DNA of 64,000 nucleotides from Hedera helix (lineage: Eukaryota; Streptophyta; Magnoliopsida; Apiales; Araliaceae), in contig OX359273.1 in NCBI GenBank assembly GCA_947179155.2, forward strand, positions 39,888,523-39,952,522, in the 5' to 3' direction. This document shows, one piece after another, positions 26,671 through 37,846 of the stretch. Under the pieces are notes generated by a model, which worked only from the letters and a program-made list of their open reading frames with translations, searched no databases and had not been told where the DNA came from. A program made the position numbers and the translations under genes. Every line of letters begins with the position of its first letter. The stretch's first letter is position 1.

Positions 26671-28067
26671 GAGACTAATGTTACTTCAGCCATGTGTAGG
26701 TCGTTACGATATAATTCCCAGGCTAACAAATTGGAGGACACTCCTTTTCAATGTTGAGGATATTTGAAAAGCAATGCATTGTTAAATAAATTGCTGAAAC
26801 AACAGAACTAAGATCCTGTTTCATAAAACTGAAAAGTTACAGAAATGTAAGTACTAAAATAATAGAGCTGAAAACTTAAGCCCGAGAATGTTAAGTGAAT
26901 TGATATTATAAACTTAAGTATTGAACTAATTTAAGGGAATTCAACTCCATGGGGATAAAGAGCTGAACCAAGTGATGAATTGGAACCGCTGTAAGGGTTC
27001 CGAATTTTCCATTAACGCGTCCAACAATCTCGTGAACTTGGCATGTCAGCTTTTGATCTGTCAAAACCAATGAATAAACAAAGTAAAGTAACCTTCCATT
27101 AAAAAAAATCAAATTTTAAATCTCCACTATTGGTAAAAGGCTTCTTAAAAGTACTCTAACTGAAACTTTGAAGATTTTTTGCAGTCAGTTTTTGAATCAG
27201 TTTACTAAGTCAATTAGTAAGCTAAAACTATACTCATTTTCAGATGAGGTTATTTTAAACAAGAGAAAGTATCAATAGAACAAACAAAGTTTATCTATAA
27301 CAGTTCAGCACAGAATGACAGCACAGATAGGTAATAAGAGTTTTGGGAGCATCATGGGGAGGAAGTGCAAAGTAACCTATGACACCGAAATTTCTCCCAC
27401 CTCATTTTCACAGATGAGAGGAGGCCAACAGTTGAGCCTGCGTAACCAATGCCTTTCTATTTTTCTTCAGTTCTGTATTTGGTAAAGAATTAGATCGTTT
27501 CCCTTGCGGAATCCACTCTTATCAAACCACCAAATTGGTAAAGTAAATCAATGGTGGGATCGACAAAATTCTATATATACCTTCCGGAAAGGACAATATG
27601 CTCTATACATATTAAAGTTAAGTTGATATTTCCCGAAAAGGAAAGCATGACAAGCAAAACAGGAAAGAACAAATATTGCTAGCATTGGTAATTTTGGAGT
27701 CTCTTTGAAGGCATGCAGAAACATAGAGTCGTTTATCTGACAGGATAAAAAGTCAAATGTAAAGAATGCAGATAATTTTAGAAGATTTCATCATGGAAAC
27801 GGGAAGCCTTTGTTGGAGAACTTTAGGAAACCTCAGCGGAGATTGAAAGAAAACTAACTGCAAAATTTTCTAATTCGAGAAAGAGGTTTTCATTAATTAG
27901 GGTTCCACATTAGTCAAGTTTGGTGTTCATCAATAAGAAAGGTTTTTATGTGTCTGACAATAAATTTGGATGTAGTAATACATGAAAATTTCAATTCAAC
28001 ACTGACTAATTGGATCCTAAACAAATATAATAAATTTGAAACTCGATGCAATATAAAAATTCTAGAT

Positions 28068-28498
28068 GTTGAGTTCTATATATTATTGTTGCAAAAGAAA
28101 AGAAAAAAGAAAACACATTTAATCAAAGAGATAAAAGGAAAGGGGGAAGGATAAGATTTCCATAAGCTAAAAAAATAAAAACAAAAGGCGCCTACTAGAA
28201 AAGAAAAAGAAGAGAGAGAGGTTGTAGTAGCAGGCTAGCAAACAGCATCCACTATGTTAAGCTCAACCCTAATAAATTTACAGTTGAGTTCTATATATTA
28301 TTGTTGCAAAAGAAAAGAAAAAAGAAAACACATTTAATCAAAGAGATAAAAGGAAAGGGGGAAGGATAAGATTTCCATAAGCTAAAAAAATAAAAACAAA
28401 AGGCGCCTACTAGAAAAGAAAAAGAAGAGAGAGAGGTTGTAGTAGCAGGCTAGCAAACAGCATCCACTATGTTAAGCTCAACCCTAATAAATTTACAG
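28068..28498. repeat. Near-perfect 215-bp tandem duplication in a TPS1 intron
   Basis: The segment 28068-28282 (gttgagttctatatattatt at its left, ctaataaatttaca at its right) is repeated immediately as 28283-28497. I found no difference between the copies by eye. It lies in the intron between exons 6 and 7, so it does not touch the reading frame. Confidence 0.95.
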
Positions 28499-29885
28499 AT
28501 TTGAAGCAAGGGAACTTAATTTCAGAAAATTAAGGCTGGAAATGAAATAGTAACAGAGAGTGAACAGTGAGTTATAATGGAAATTTGCCAAGGAATTGGT
28601 ATGAAAGTTGAGAGAGAGTTTGAGAGCAAAGATAATGGACTAAACCATATCTATTTCATATTAATTGATATCTCACACAATACATACCCTCTCTTATATA
28701 GACCTATTTAACATAAGCCATAAAGCTGAAATGCACCATGGAGTCATATTTATTCATTTTGCTGATATTTTCTAGAACAAAAATAGTAGGTCATTTAGCA
28801 ATTAGATGTGCCAGACCTTCCTCCCAAATCTTTGACATCCACTTTAACAAAACTTTACATGGATTGCAATTCCTACTGGCATTCCAAGTTGGAACTTGAA
28901 ATGCTATACAGAATAATTTGTAGTTCAAGACTAGGTTGTCTCTAATTCTGTTATCAATGCAAATACATGAAGAAAGTGATGATACATAAACTTACATTCA
29001 GGAACATCTGTCCTTGTTGGAACAGCAATTTGAACCAAAACTACTTTATCACATCAATGTGGATTTTCTTCAAGGAATTTTTCAAATGCCAAGATCTTCT
29101 GGGGAATGCCCTTAATCATATCAAGACGATCAACTCCTAACATTACCTGTCCATTGACAACAAGAATTACTATATGACAAAACTATTACTAACATTTAAC
29201 CTCAGGGAAATAGTCTAAGAAGAAGAATTCTTATACGAAGAACACTGGTTTACAGGAATGCTTAGAATAGTGATTTTATACATAAATGGGAAAAAAGAAA
29301 GAGGCTAACATCCATGGTTTTAGTATTGGAATAATGTAGCTTGTTGTATGAACAAAATAAAACCAACCCATGGGGCTTTATTGAAAAAATCATATAATTA
29401 AACTAACGAAACTTAAATACTCTTCACGTAATACCCAGGTCCCATGTCTAAACATGTGCAATATACTAATTTGTATATAAGGTCGCAACTCTACTATCAA
29501 GATGACCTATGTTCTCCTCAGACAGTGGATTGAGCCTTGATCCCAGCTTGGGCTCGTGTCATTAGAAATGGTATCATAGCAAAGCGCTGACCGAGTGGGG
29601 AACCAAGTGTTGATATAGGAAGTCGGAGCCACCTGTAAAATCATGCACAGCCAGAAGACCCAGGTGCTTTGTGACAGTGGATTGAGTTTTGATTCAGACT
29701 CGTGTTTGTCACACCTTCGGGCTCTTTAAGGTTGTCGTCAGTGTACCATTCTTTCCATTTCTATTTTCTTCTAACAATATCATATCCCATTTCCAGGGTT
29801 TATGAGAAATATAAAAAAAATTAAGTTATGAACCAAAAAAACAATACATAAGACACATACCAAGTAAGCTTTTGAATGTACATTA

Positions 29886-30077
29886 GGACTCGGCAGGGGC
29901 GGAGCTACTAGTTGGCTCCGCCCCAATTTTTTTTATATTTTTTATTAAATATATTATATAATTAAGTAGTTTAAGTTAGAATAACCTTGACCAGCCAAAC
30001 TCAAAGTGACCTTAAGTTAGAATAGTCTTGGTTAGCCCAGCCTAATTTAAATTCCTGACTCCGCCCTCGGGACTCGG
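29886..30077. mobile_element. hAT-type MITE with 8-bp TSD in a TPS1 intron
   Basis: The element spans 29894-30069 (176 bp). Direct repeats ggactcgg at 29886-29893 and 30070-30077 form an 8-bp target duplication. Its termini, caggggcggagctac and (reverse complement of the right end) cgagggcggagtc, share gggcggag. A gggcggag terminus with 8-bp TSD is common among plant hAT MITEs. Confidence 0.8.
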
Positions 30078-32776
30078 CAACCACCAACCCTGGTCATTTC
30101 AGCCCATTCTATTGTATTATAGAACATGATTATCATATTACAAAAATCAAAATAGGTTGCTTTCAACTTATCGAAAAAAGAATAAGAATATGCTGGTTTT
30201 AAGTCAACAATCATGAAAAAGATCCAGTTAAGAGAAGAATAATGCACAAATCTATGACTAAAAATGTCATGCATTAATCTTACAAACTAAATAAATTCTT
30301 TTGGACTATATCATACAAATCTAGATATGAAATTAAAGATAAAGTACCTAAACTTAAATTAATTCACTTGAATTTGTAAAGCTCCTAGACAAAAGAAACA
30401 TCACAAACCTTGCGACCAGAAAATTTCTCTTTAAAGTCTTGAATGATATTCTTCACATGAGTGAGTTCAAGAGCTCGAATGAATCTGTCGGAATCTATCC
30501 CAATAGGAAACTGGAATTTCAAGCTCAAAGTTATTAATTGTGACATAATGTTAAAAAAATACTGTAGCTCCATCAAACTGCTAACATGTATGTGTAAGAA
30601 AAGAATCATGTTTGAAGCATAATACCGCAGCCACACGAGTGACCTTCCCTTGATCCTCCACTCCATCAGGTGTACCCTCAAGCCCAAGAATACGAGTACA
30701 AGCGCTAACAAAATGCCTTGCATAATTATAAGTGTGAAAGCTGGGAAGCAAAACATTGAACAATTAAAACTCTAGCAACTTAAGGATTCAATGGTGCAAC
30801 AAATTTGATCACATTGTTTTAGAATAAAGCAGAAGAGATTAACAACTATGGCTAATGCAAGAGTCATATAGCAAGCTAATATTAATATGACCATCTACAT
30901 AATAAAAGATTACCAATAAAAGGAGGATTCCATCTCATTAATATGCATGTCACGAAACTTTAAGTTATGGTACGGGATGATTCTAGTTACTAGGTCTCTT
31001 TGAATGTTCCTTACTGAAGGTCGTAATTACTTCATTTTTTCGAAAACGAGAAAAAGGAGAAATGAATCCCCAAACATTAATGTTATAAGAAACAATACAA
31101 ATGTTTACATTATATCCTGGTACCTTTGAAAGATCTAGAAGCTTATTTTCTAGGAAACAGAAAGATAACTCAATGGAAAAATGCCATACACGGCGGTGTG
31201 CCTTGACTTCTCATTTCTGAAGGTTGATAGAATCAGTATGACAAGATCCCTTCATGATACTCTAGAACCTTAAGAAGGCTTAAAAGCCTGCATCCATAAT
31301 CTTCAGTATTCCGTTCTCACTTTTAGTGTCCAAAACTAAGACCATTGACATTTACCAACTCTAAAGCTACATAAGTGGAGTACATGATTGTCGAACTTCA
31401 TAGATACAATATAACCTCTAACTATATAGAACATGTTGATTCCTTAAACAAAAATATAAAAGAAGAAAATATAAAGTGAATTTTATTTATTTATTTATTT
31501 TGGGTAAAAAGTGAATATTAATATACAAAGTAAGATATATACCCAACTAAATCAGCAGCGAGTACAGATCTAAGCAGCTCCGATCGAGATGGCAGTGTCC
31601 TGTGAATCTCGGAGGAAGGAAAAGGTGTGTGGAGAAACCAACCAACTTTCATCCTGCTGTTATATTCTTTAAGGCATTTTGGGAGAAACATCAGATGGTA
31701 ATCGTGGCACCAGACAATATCACCTTCCTCATAATGTTCATTGACTACATCAGCAAACATTTTGTTAGCCCTCTTATATGCATCAAACTGGGATTGAAAG
31801 CTACGGGTTGTCGCCAGGCGATCTTCTTGTGGAAGACCAAGATAATGGAAAAGAGGCCACAGGATGTTGTTACAGTAGCCATTGTAATATTGATGAACAA
31901 TCTCTTCATCAAGAAAAACTGGCATGCACCTCTGCAGTTATTAAGACAATCTTAGAATTAATAAATAATTATCAAGTGCAACTAGAGCAATAACATTAGA
32001 GACACTATTTCTGTAAGCTCTCAGGCAATGAGAACGGTGATATGAGACTGATTAATATGAACCTTCTCAGCTAGAGCTTGAGTGAGTGTTATTTGTCCGA
32101 TTTCATCAGGTACATTTACACCAGCCCATCCAATCCATCTGGTTTAGAATTCATGCACACCTTCAAGAAGATGATGCAGCATCATTTAGCATGCCATTAG
32201 AGATTGAAAACTATGTCTACGCATAATTGCATACACAATGACTATAATAATAGAAACGTGATAATTTTGGTACATTTATGCCGTAAATAAAAGAAGCAGC
32301 AGCATATAATCCCAGCTACAAAAACAAGGTGAATCCAAACTAACAATCAACAATGAATTGAACTGACACTTACCCAAAAGTGCACTGACTAGCCCCCCTA
32401 CACTTACTTCAAGTGCCCACGAGTCTTCACCCCTCCTAACTGCAGATACGGGTAGCCGGTTTGCAACCACCAATAAACGTTGTTTGGGAGGCATCCCATT
32501 TTGCCTATCATGTCCAGGATCATCAAGAACTCTTGGTGTAGTAATCCCATCAGGTAACTCTTCCTCATGAGGCCACTTGTTATTGTTAATTACAATTTGG
32601 CCATCCCCAAGTGCACCCTTTGGCCCCTTATTATCTTTGACCTCCTCATTCAGATGGATAGACTTGTTGGACTTTCTGAGCTCCCTTTCCTTCAAAAGCC
32701 TTTCCAATCGAGTTCTAAGTATGGCAGAATTGTAGTTATACTTCTCAGAAGGCATATCTCTGGTCTGCAATTCAGC

Positions 32777-33866
32777 CTGCATGTTGAAAATTTTCAAAGT
32801 AAGCTAATGCAGGTACTCATTAAAATTAGAAATATTCTTCCAGCAACAATTGCTTGTAAGTCTAATGAAGTTCTTTTTCATACCAATAAATTACTTAAAT
32901 GTGATACATGTATGTAGTAAAAGGTTTCTTGTCTTTTTAAATCAAGTTATTCAATCTTAAATCACCTAAAATTCAATAATCATGAAAAACTACTGTTCAT
33001 AAGTATTTAATCAAAAGAAAATTTCATTCTAAGTGCACTAAAGATAATTTTGAAACTCAAACCAGTATTAAAAGGTACACATACATGTAAGTAAAGGTCT
33101 CTTTTCTGCACCATTGTTGAACGAGTTATTATTAAAACTTAAAATCAACGAAAATTCCATATTTGATTAAAAAAAAAACTACTGTTCAAAACTTACCAAT
33201 CAAAGAGTCACTATCATTCTAACTTCACTAAAATAATTTTTCAAACTCAAAACACTAGTAACACAGCAGTCTTCCAAGTAAACTAAAATAATTAAATAAT
33301 ACTTGCTGATAAAATAAATCATGTAATATTGAGAGTAATGAGAAAAAATGATTAACCAAGAGACACTTCAGAATTTACATGTCAAGAATAGTTACAGCAA
33401 ACAGAACTAAGATCCAATTTCGAATATGAACTAAATTTTTTCAGGGATTTAATCCTGGGTAATTCTCGGCCCTCCATTATAAAATTCTTTATCTACATGT
33501 GTTTAAAATTTAACATGATTAAATACTTCTGCCACCGAGTGAAAAAACGTTAATCAAACAAAAACTATTAGAAAAACTTATAAAATAAAAGAATTCAACA
33601 GCCTAAAACCACCAAAAAAAAACCAAATGAGTATTGTAGCATCCAACACTCAAACCCTATTAAAAACTAGTTGAGAAACAATTTTACCATAAAAAAGAAT
33701 AAAATAATCCTAAAACCACCACCACAAAACCCGAGTACTGTAGCATCAAACACTCAAACTCCATTAAAAACTCAAAAACTAGTTGAGAAACACCAAACAC
33801 TACATAATTTCACCATAAATCCGTAATGGGCATCCATTAAAAAGAAAAAAAAAGTGGGATTTTTAC
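32777..33866 (-). other. Probable 5' leader intron of TPS1
   Basis: The TPS1 ATG at 32755 is preceded on the minus strand by a strong acceptor, caacatgcag, ending at 32777. A leader donor, agatttg then gtaaaaatc, lies at 33867/33866. This leaves a leader exon upstream of 33867 and about 20 untranslated bases before the ATG. A 5' UTR intron is usual for class I TPS genes. Promoter boundaries were not resolved. Confidence 0.5.
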
Positions 33867-34227
33867 CAAATCTTTCTGTAAAATGAAGATTTCTTCAGAG
33901 GACTTGACCTTCATCATCACTTACTTTTCTTCTTCTTTTTGTAAAATGGGAGTATTTAATAAAGTTGAGCAGCGTCCGTATAGAGACGAATGGGTGGCAG
34001 GTGGCTAAGAGATGGATATTTTGGGTGGCTGTGTAGGTAGACAGAAGGGATAGAGAAAAATCATAATACACCGATGACGAGTATATCTGTATGTTTCTAT
34101 CCATATATAGATAGTTTAGAGAGAGAAATTTGTAGAGGCATAGAGGGTAACAACTCATCATATTTCATTACGAGACTGTACGAGTGGCGCTGTGTTGGTA
34201 GCTTGTTCATGCAGATCAGCAGATGCA

Positions 34228-34228
<1 letters not shown>

Positions 34229-34265
<37 letters not shown>
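34229..34265. repeat. Run of 37 consecutive G
   Basis: Positions 34229-34265 are all G, followed by aggga and ggg. On the TPS1 sense strand this is a C run just upstream of the presumed leader exon. The length is extreme for plant DNA and the exact count is unlikely to be reliable. Confidence 0.95.
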
Positions 34266-34266
<1 letters not shown>

Positions 34267-34550
34267 GGGAGGGTGTCACCAAAGCCAAAATATGGGGAGT
34301 CATTCCTATTAATTAATTGCTTTTTATTTGTCCACAAAATAACATTCTAATTAATTCTCTCCGCCTATTTTTTATTTTTTGGGAATTAGTTGGATAAGGA
34401 ATTTTAAAATAATAAATTAGGTATGTGGTTGTCAAATATAAGTTCAGAAAAAAGGAAAGTTTTATTAATTCTACGAGATGCCCACTTATTGTAAGAATTT
34501 CATTTTTTTCCATTGACATTTATTCACAGTAAACTTCAAAAAAAAAAAAA

Positions 34551-34728
34551 TTATAAATATTTTTATTTTACACTATTTTTTTCGAAATATAAGTTCAAAA
34601 GTCGTTAGATCAATAAAAGTAACATGTGAATCCTCCTCCCTCCAACACCCACTTTTTGATTTTATTTATTCTTTGAACTTACGTTTTGAATGAAATAATA
34701 TAAAATAGATGTATTTATAGACAGGCTC
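34551..34728. mobile_element. Palindromic MITE, copy 1 of a two-member family
   Basis: The left half, ttataaatatttttatttta then aagttcaaaagtcgttagat, is mirrored by the right half, ctttgaacttacgttttgaa then aatagatgtatttatagaca. The centre carries tcctcctccctccaacaccc. The same design and sequence recur at 52438-52628, which supports a dispersed element rather than chance. Confidence 0.7.
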
Positions 34729-36059
34729 AAAAAAATAAAATAATAAATTTTCATTTTTACTACTGGTTCTTAAATACTAAAAAGGACCTAGTAAAAAAAG
34801 AAAAAAGTTAATCGAAGCTATACTATATAAAGTTAAAAACATTGACAATATAAAAATTATAACAAGTGAGATATAAAATTTCATCATGTTATCAAATTGA
34901 GATCATATTACACATTTGGCTCCATTTCATAGTATCTGTAGCTCTATAACAATAAGATAATTTTATAACTTGCCTTATTTAAGATAATCAGTAATGGAAG
35001 TTTAATATATTACTGATTATAAACTTGACCTAATTAATTTATTAATTAGTGTGTTTAACCCTAGGTTCAAACTCAACGAACTTGGCCAAGAAAAATAGTA
35101 TCAAATATTTTATTACATAAACAACACAACTTTAATTTTTTTCTGGAACCTTTGTAAATAGTATGAAGCGAATATATATGAGTAATTCACTATTTGACAT
35201 TTTTGTCGATTTGAGTGATCTACTATTTCACGAGTATTTCACTATTTGACACGATAAATTTGAGGTATATTATATTTTGTCGCTTTGAATGACCTGTCGT
35301 TTCATGACTAAAATTAATATTGAACACGATAAAATTAAGATATTATGTTTTGCCACTCTGAATGATCTACCTCTCGATTCTACACAAACAAAATCTATTT
35401 TGCCGATTTTGACACAACATATTTGGGGCCTATTAAATTTGTCAGGTGCAATATCTCAACAATGGTTATCTAAAATTTATTAGTTTTATTGAGTTGAGTG
35501 ATTTACAATTTCATCGGACATATTCGACATTTATTATGTTTTTTCTCACATATATGTAACAAAAGTAATACAATTATCATAAATCATATTTTTAAAATAA
35601 TGTCAAATTTATCTACATTCAGTTTATTGTATTTTATTATTTATATTAAATTTTACATTTGTAACTGAGTGCAAATAGGGAAAGGTTAATTTCATTAAAT
35701 ATTGTCTTTCATGTAGTCAAATTAATATTTAACCATGTAATCATCAACAATATATATTGACAATCATGCGTATTAAAAATAAAAATAATAATTAATATTT
35801 GTGATATTGTATTCCCAATGATTATAATTTTCCTTAAGGCTTAATGGATGATTTTGAAACTGCCACCATTTTGTCAACTTTTTTGAGTTAATTAAGAAAA
35901 AAAAAAAAAAAACCTATTTTGGTCCGGATGGATTTGTGGGTTGGGCCTCATGATCCTGCTTGTTTTGTTTTTGGGTACCTTTTCCTTGAAAATGGGTCAC
36001 CCTTTATTAATTCCAAGCTTCAAATCTCATTCTTTTCAAAATCCAAAAAGAATTTGAAA
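34729..36059. other. AT-rich intergenic DNA
   Basis: No supported gene. Around 35190-35550 a phrase built on cactatttgaca / gaatgatctac / tgtcga...ttgagtga recurs three or four times in degenerate form, suggesting an old local tandem repeat. A poly-A stretch (35895-35913) precedes the next gene. Confidence 0.4.
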
Positions 36060-37006
36060 ATGGCCATCAAACTCTCCCTCTTCACCCTCCTTCTCATCGC
36101 CAGTCCACTACCTTCGTTCTCTCTTTCCTTTTCCCAATACCAGACCCTTTTCTCCCTAGCCCACTCGCTCGTCACCCGGGTGGCCAATCTCCGCGCCGCC
36201 CGCGGTGACCTCCCCCCGGCGCCGCCCGTGCCCGCCTGATTGCCCAGAAGCTCCAGCGCGGCCTCGGGCTCAGCTTCTGGCGGGTCATGTGGTCCATGGG
36301 CTGGGACTACTTGAGGAACTACTCCTGGAGAGATATGACGTCGTCGTCGTCTGAGCTGTTCGGAGACATTAACGAGTTGATTGGAGCTGTGAACGAGTTG
36401 AATCGGATGCACTCGGGAGGAGAAAGGGCGGCCTGGGTGCAGCGAAATTACAGTAATGTCCTTAGGGTTTCGAAGTCCCTATTTGCCAGGCTAATTAAAG
36501 TGTTTAATCAGTCGGTAAGTTTACTTGAAATGCATAATATATGTATTATTTCTTATTGAATTGGACTAGTTATTATGGTTCAATTTTCATTACCTCTTAA
36601 AAGAAAGGAAAACTGAAAAGACTCAACCTTTATGCATTAAACCACTTGAAAATGAATATGTTAATTAAATGTGTTGATCGTATTATTGGTAGTGTCTTTA
36701 AATGTTGCATCAGTAATCTGAATAACAATTAATTGTAATTAAAGTCTCTACTGGGGGAATTTGTTTATTAGAAAATACATGATTTGGTGATTATGATATT
36801 TTTGTAATCATGTAAAATTAGCTAATATTTGATGGAAATGGCAGGGTCCATTGAGGGAAGTGGTGGAGATGGTGCAGAGAGAAGTGGTTGAAGGTGAATT
36901 GCTAAGAGACTGCCTTGAATTGGGGAGCAATGACTTGAAGGGTCTGATTCAAATCTTTAAAGAAATTGCTTTACAATACTCTACGCCTGTCAATAATGAG
37001 TTATGA
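36060..37006 (+). pseudogene. Small secreted plant protein gene with a one-base frameshift
   Basis: Two exons, 36060-36514 and 36845-37006, with a consensus GTAAGT donor and GCAG acceptor. The N-terminus is a clear signal peptide (LSLFTLLLIASPLPSFSLS), followed by SLVTRVANLRAARGD. That frame ends at a TGA (36237-36239). The plus-two frame continues with RLIAQKLQRGLGLSFWRVMW, GWDYLRNYSWRD, ELNRMHSGGERAAWVQRNY, SLFARLIKVFNQS and, after the intron, GPLREVVEMVQREV, LLRDCLELGSNDLKGLI. One extra C in the six-C run at 36212-36217 would make one 206-codon frame, matching a conserved plant family of unknown function that I recognise but cannot name. It is either a young frameshift allele or a homopolymer sequencing error. 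Confidence 0.75.
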
Positions 37007-37219
37007 GATGTTGATAGATCACAATCGTTGATATGTAACTCAATATGTAGTTGTATTCATATTATTGGTGAACACATCAACACAAAGAAGCTATAATTTT
37101 GTGACAATTGCTACATGTGGTCATATAACTAGTGGGATAAAATTTATAAATTTCTTCTGTTCAATATTTGATAATTGATTATGTTTTATTTTGTGTTTCA
37201 TTGCTTATTGACCATATTA

Positions 37220-37480
37220 TTTTCCCGTGAAGCTACTAGTTCACCTTCGGTGAATCTTTCCCGGTAGACTAGAAGCAATCACTTAATTAGCCCATTACTC
37301 ACATTGGGACCTGCAAAAAGTCAGTTCAGTTCCATGGCTTAAGTGAGCTGCCTGACTCTGCTGCATTCCCGCTTTGATCAAATAGCCTTTAGAGCTGGTA
37401 AGTTTGAGAGGCTTTAGTTTGAGCCGAAGAGGACCAACAAAATCTATTGCAATCAAGCCAAGGTAATGTACCATTTATCC
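37220..37480 (-). mobile_element. Possible Gypsy integrase relic
   Basis: On the minus strand a frame reads GLIAIDFVGPL followed by KLTSSKGY, reminiscent of the integrase core of Ty3/Gypsy elements (D-x-VGPL ... SSKGH). No LTR or further domain is visible, so this is a short, weak match. Confidence 0.25.
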
Positions 37481-37846
37481 ATAATCATTAAGAAAAATGG
37501 TGCCCATTTTTCAGATTAGATAGGACAGTGATAATTAAATCATAACATCAATATTAACTTTTAAAAAATTAATTTTAAATTTAAAATTAACATGAATTTA
37601 TTTACTTTATATCAATACAATTATGAATATTATAATTTATCTAAAAAAATACTACTAATTATAAAATTAATTATTTTAAAAATTAATTAAATAAATAATG
37701 TCAATTTTAAATTTAAAAATATCTTAAATTAATAATAAGTGAGGAATTACAATGGACGCATCAGAAGATAGGCATTAATTAATCTCACTTTACTGATAAA
37801 TTTGAAATAAATATCTCAATTATTTATTATTTTTTTCCCACTGCAG

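Larger units (their letters stand above)
18380..32755 (-). pseudogene. TPS1: Trehalose-6-phosphate synthase, class I (TPS1-like), two premature stops
   Basis: Exons in coding order: 32755-32374, 32160-32063, 31931-31543, 30740-30626, 30510-30409, 29146-28996, 27057-26969, 25910-25862, 24313-24213, 22763-22576, 20816-20699, 20309-20133, 20060-19938, 19851-19764, 19612-19482, 19388-19290, 18751-18380. They total 2772 nt (924 codons), and frame is kept at every junction. Residues 1 to about 90 are the class I N-terminal extension (TRLERLLKERELRK). A GT20 synthase domain follows (LLVVANRLPV, HDYHLMFLP, LGVDRLDMIKGIP, SLRDGMNLVSYEF), then a phosphatase-like domain (TTVVVLSGSGR) and a Ser-rich tail. 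The family makes trehalose-6-phosphate, a sugar-status signal, from UDP-glucose and glucose-6-phosphate. TAA at codon 133 (32144-32146) replaces Glu/Gln before TRWIGWAG, and TGA at codon 393 (29054-29056) replaces the usual Trp. Either stop would truncate the synthase domain. It is a recently dead copy, or carries sequence errors. Confidence 0.9.

Noticed and set aside
26930..27057. Possible frameshift at the end of the TPS1 exon ending IHHL
   Set aside because: The next residues (DRSLDF) are found in a separate small exon at 25862-25910. The join is in frame using a GTTCAG donor, weak but acceptable.
29054..29056. TGA in TPS1 as a recoded codon (selenocysteine or readthrough)
   Set aside because: Land plants lack a selenocysteine system, the normal residue is Trp, and a second unrelated TAA lies at codon 133.
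29570..29600. tggtatcatagc word resembling an LTR-element primer site
   Set aside because: No LTR edges or polypurine tract could be found around it.
34074..34316. Open frames containing poly-Gly or poly-Pro
   Set aside because: They are created by the G homopolymer and have no family support.
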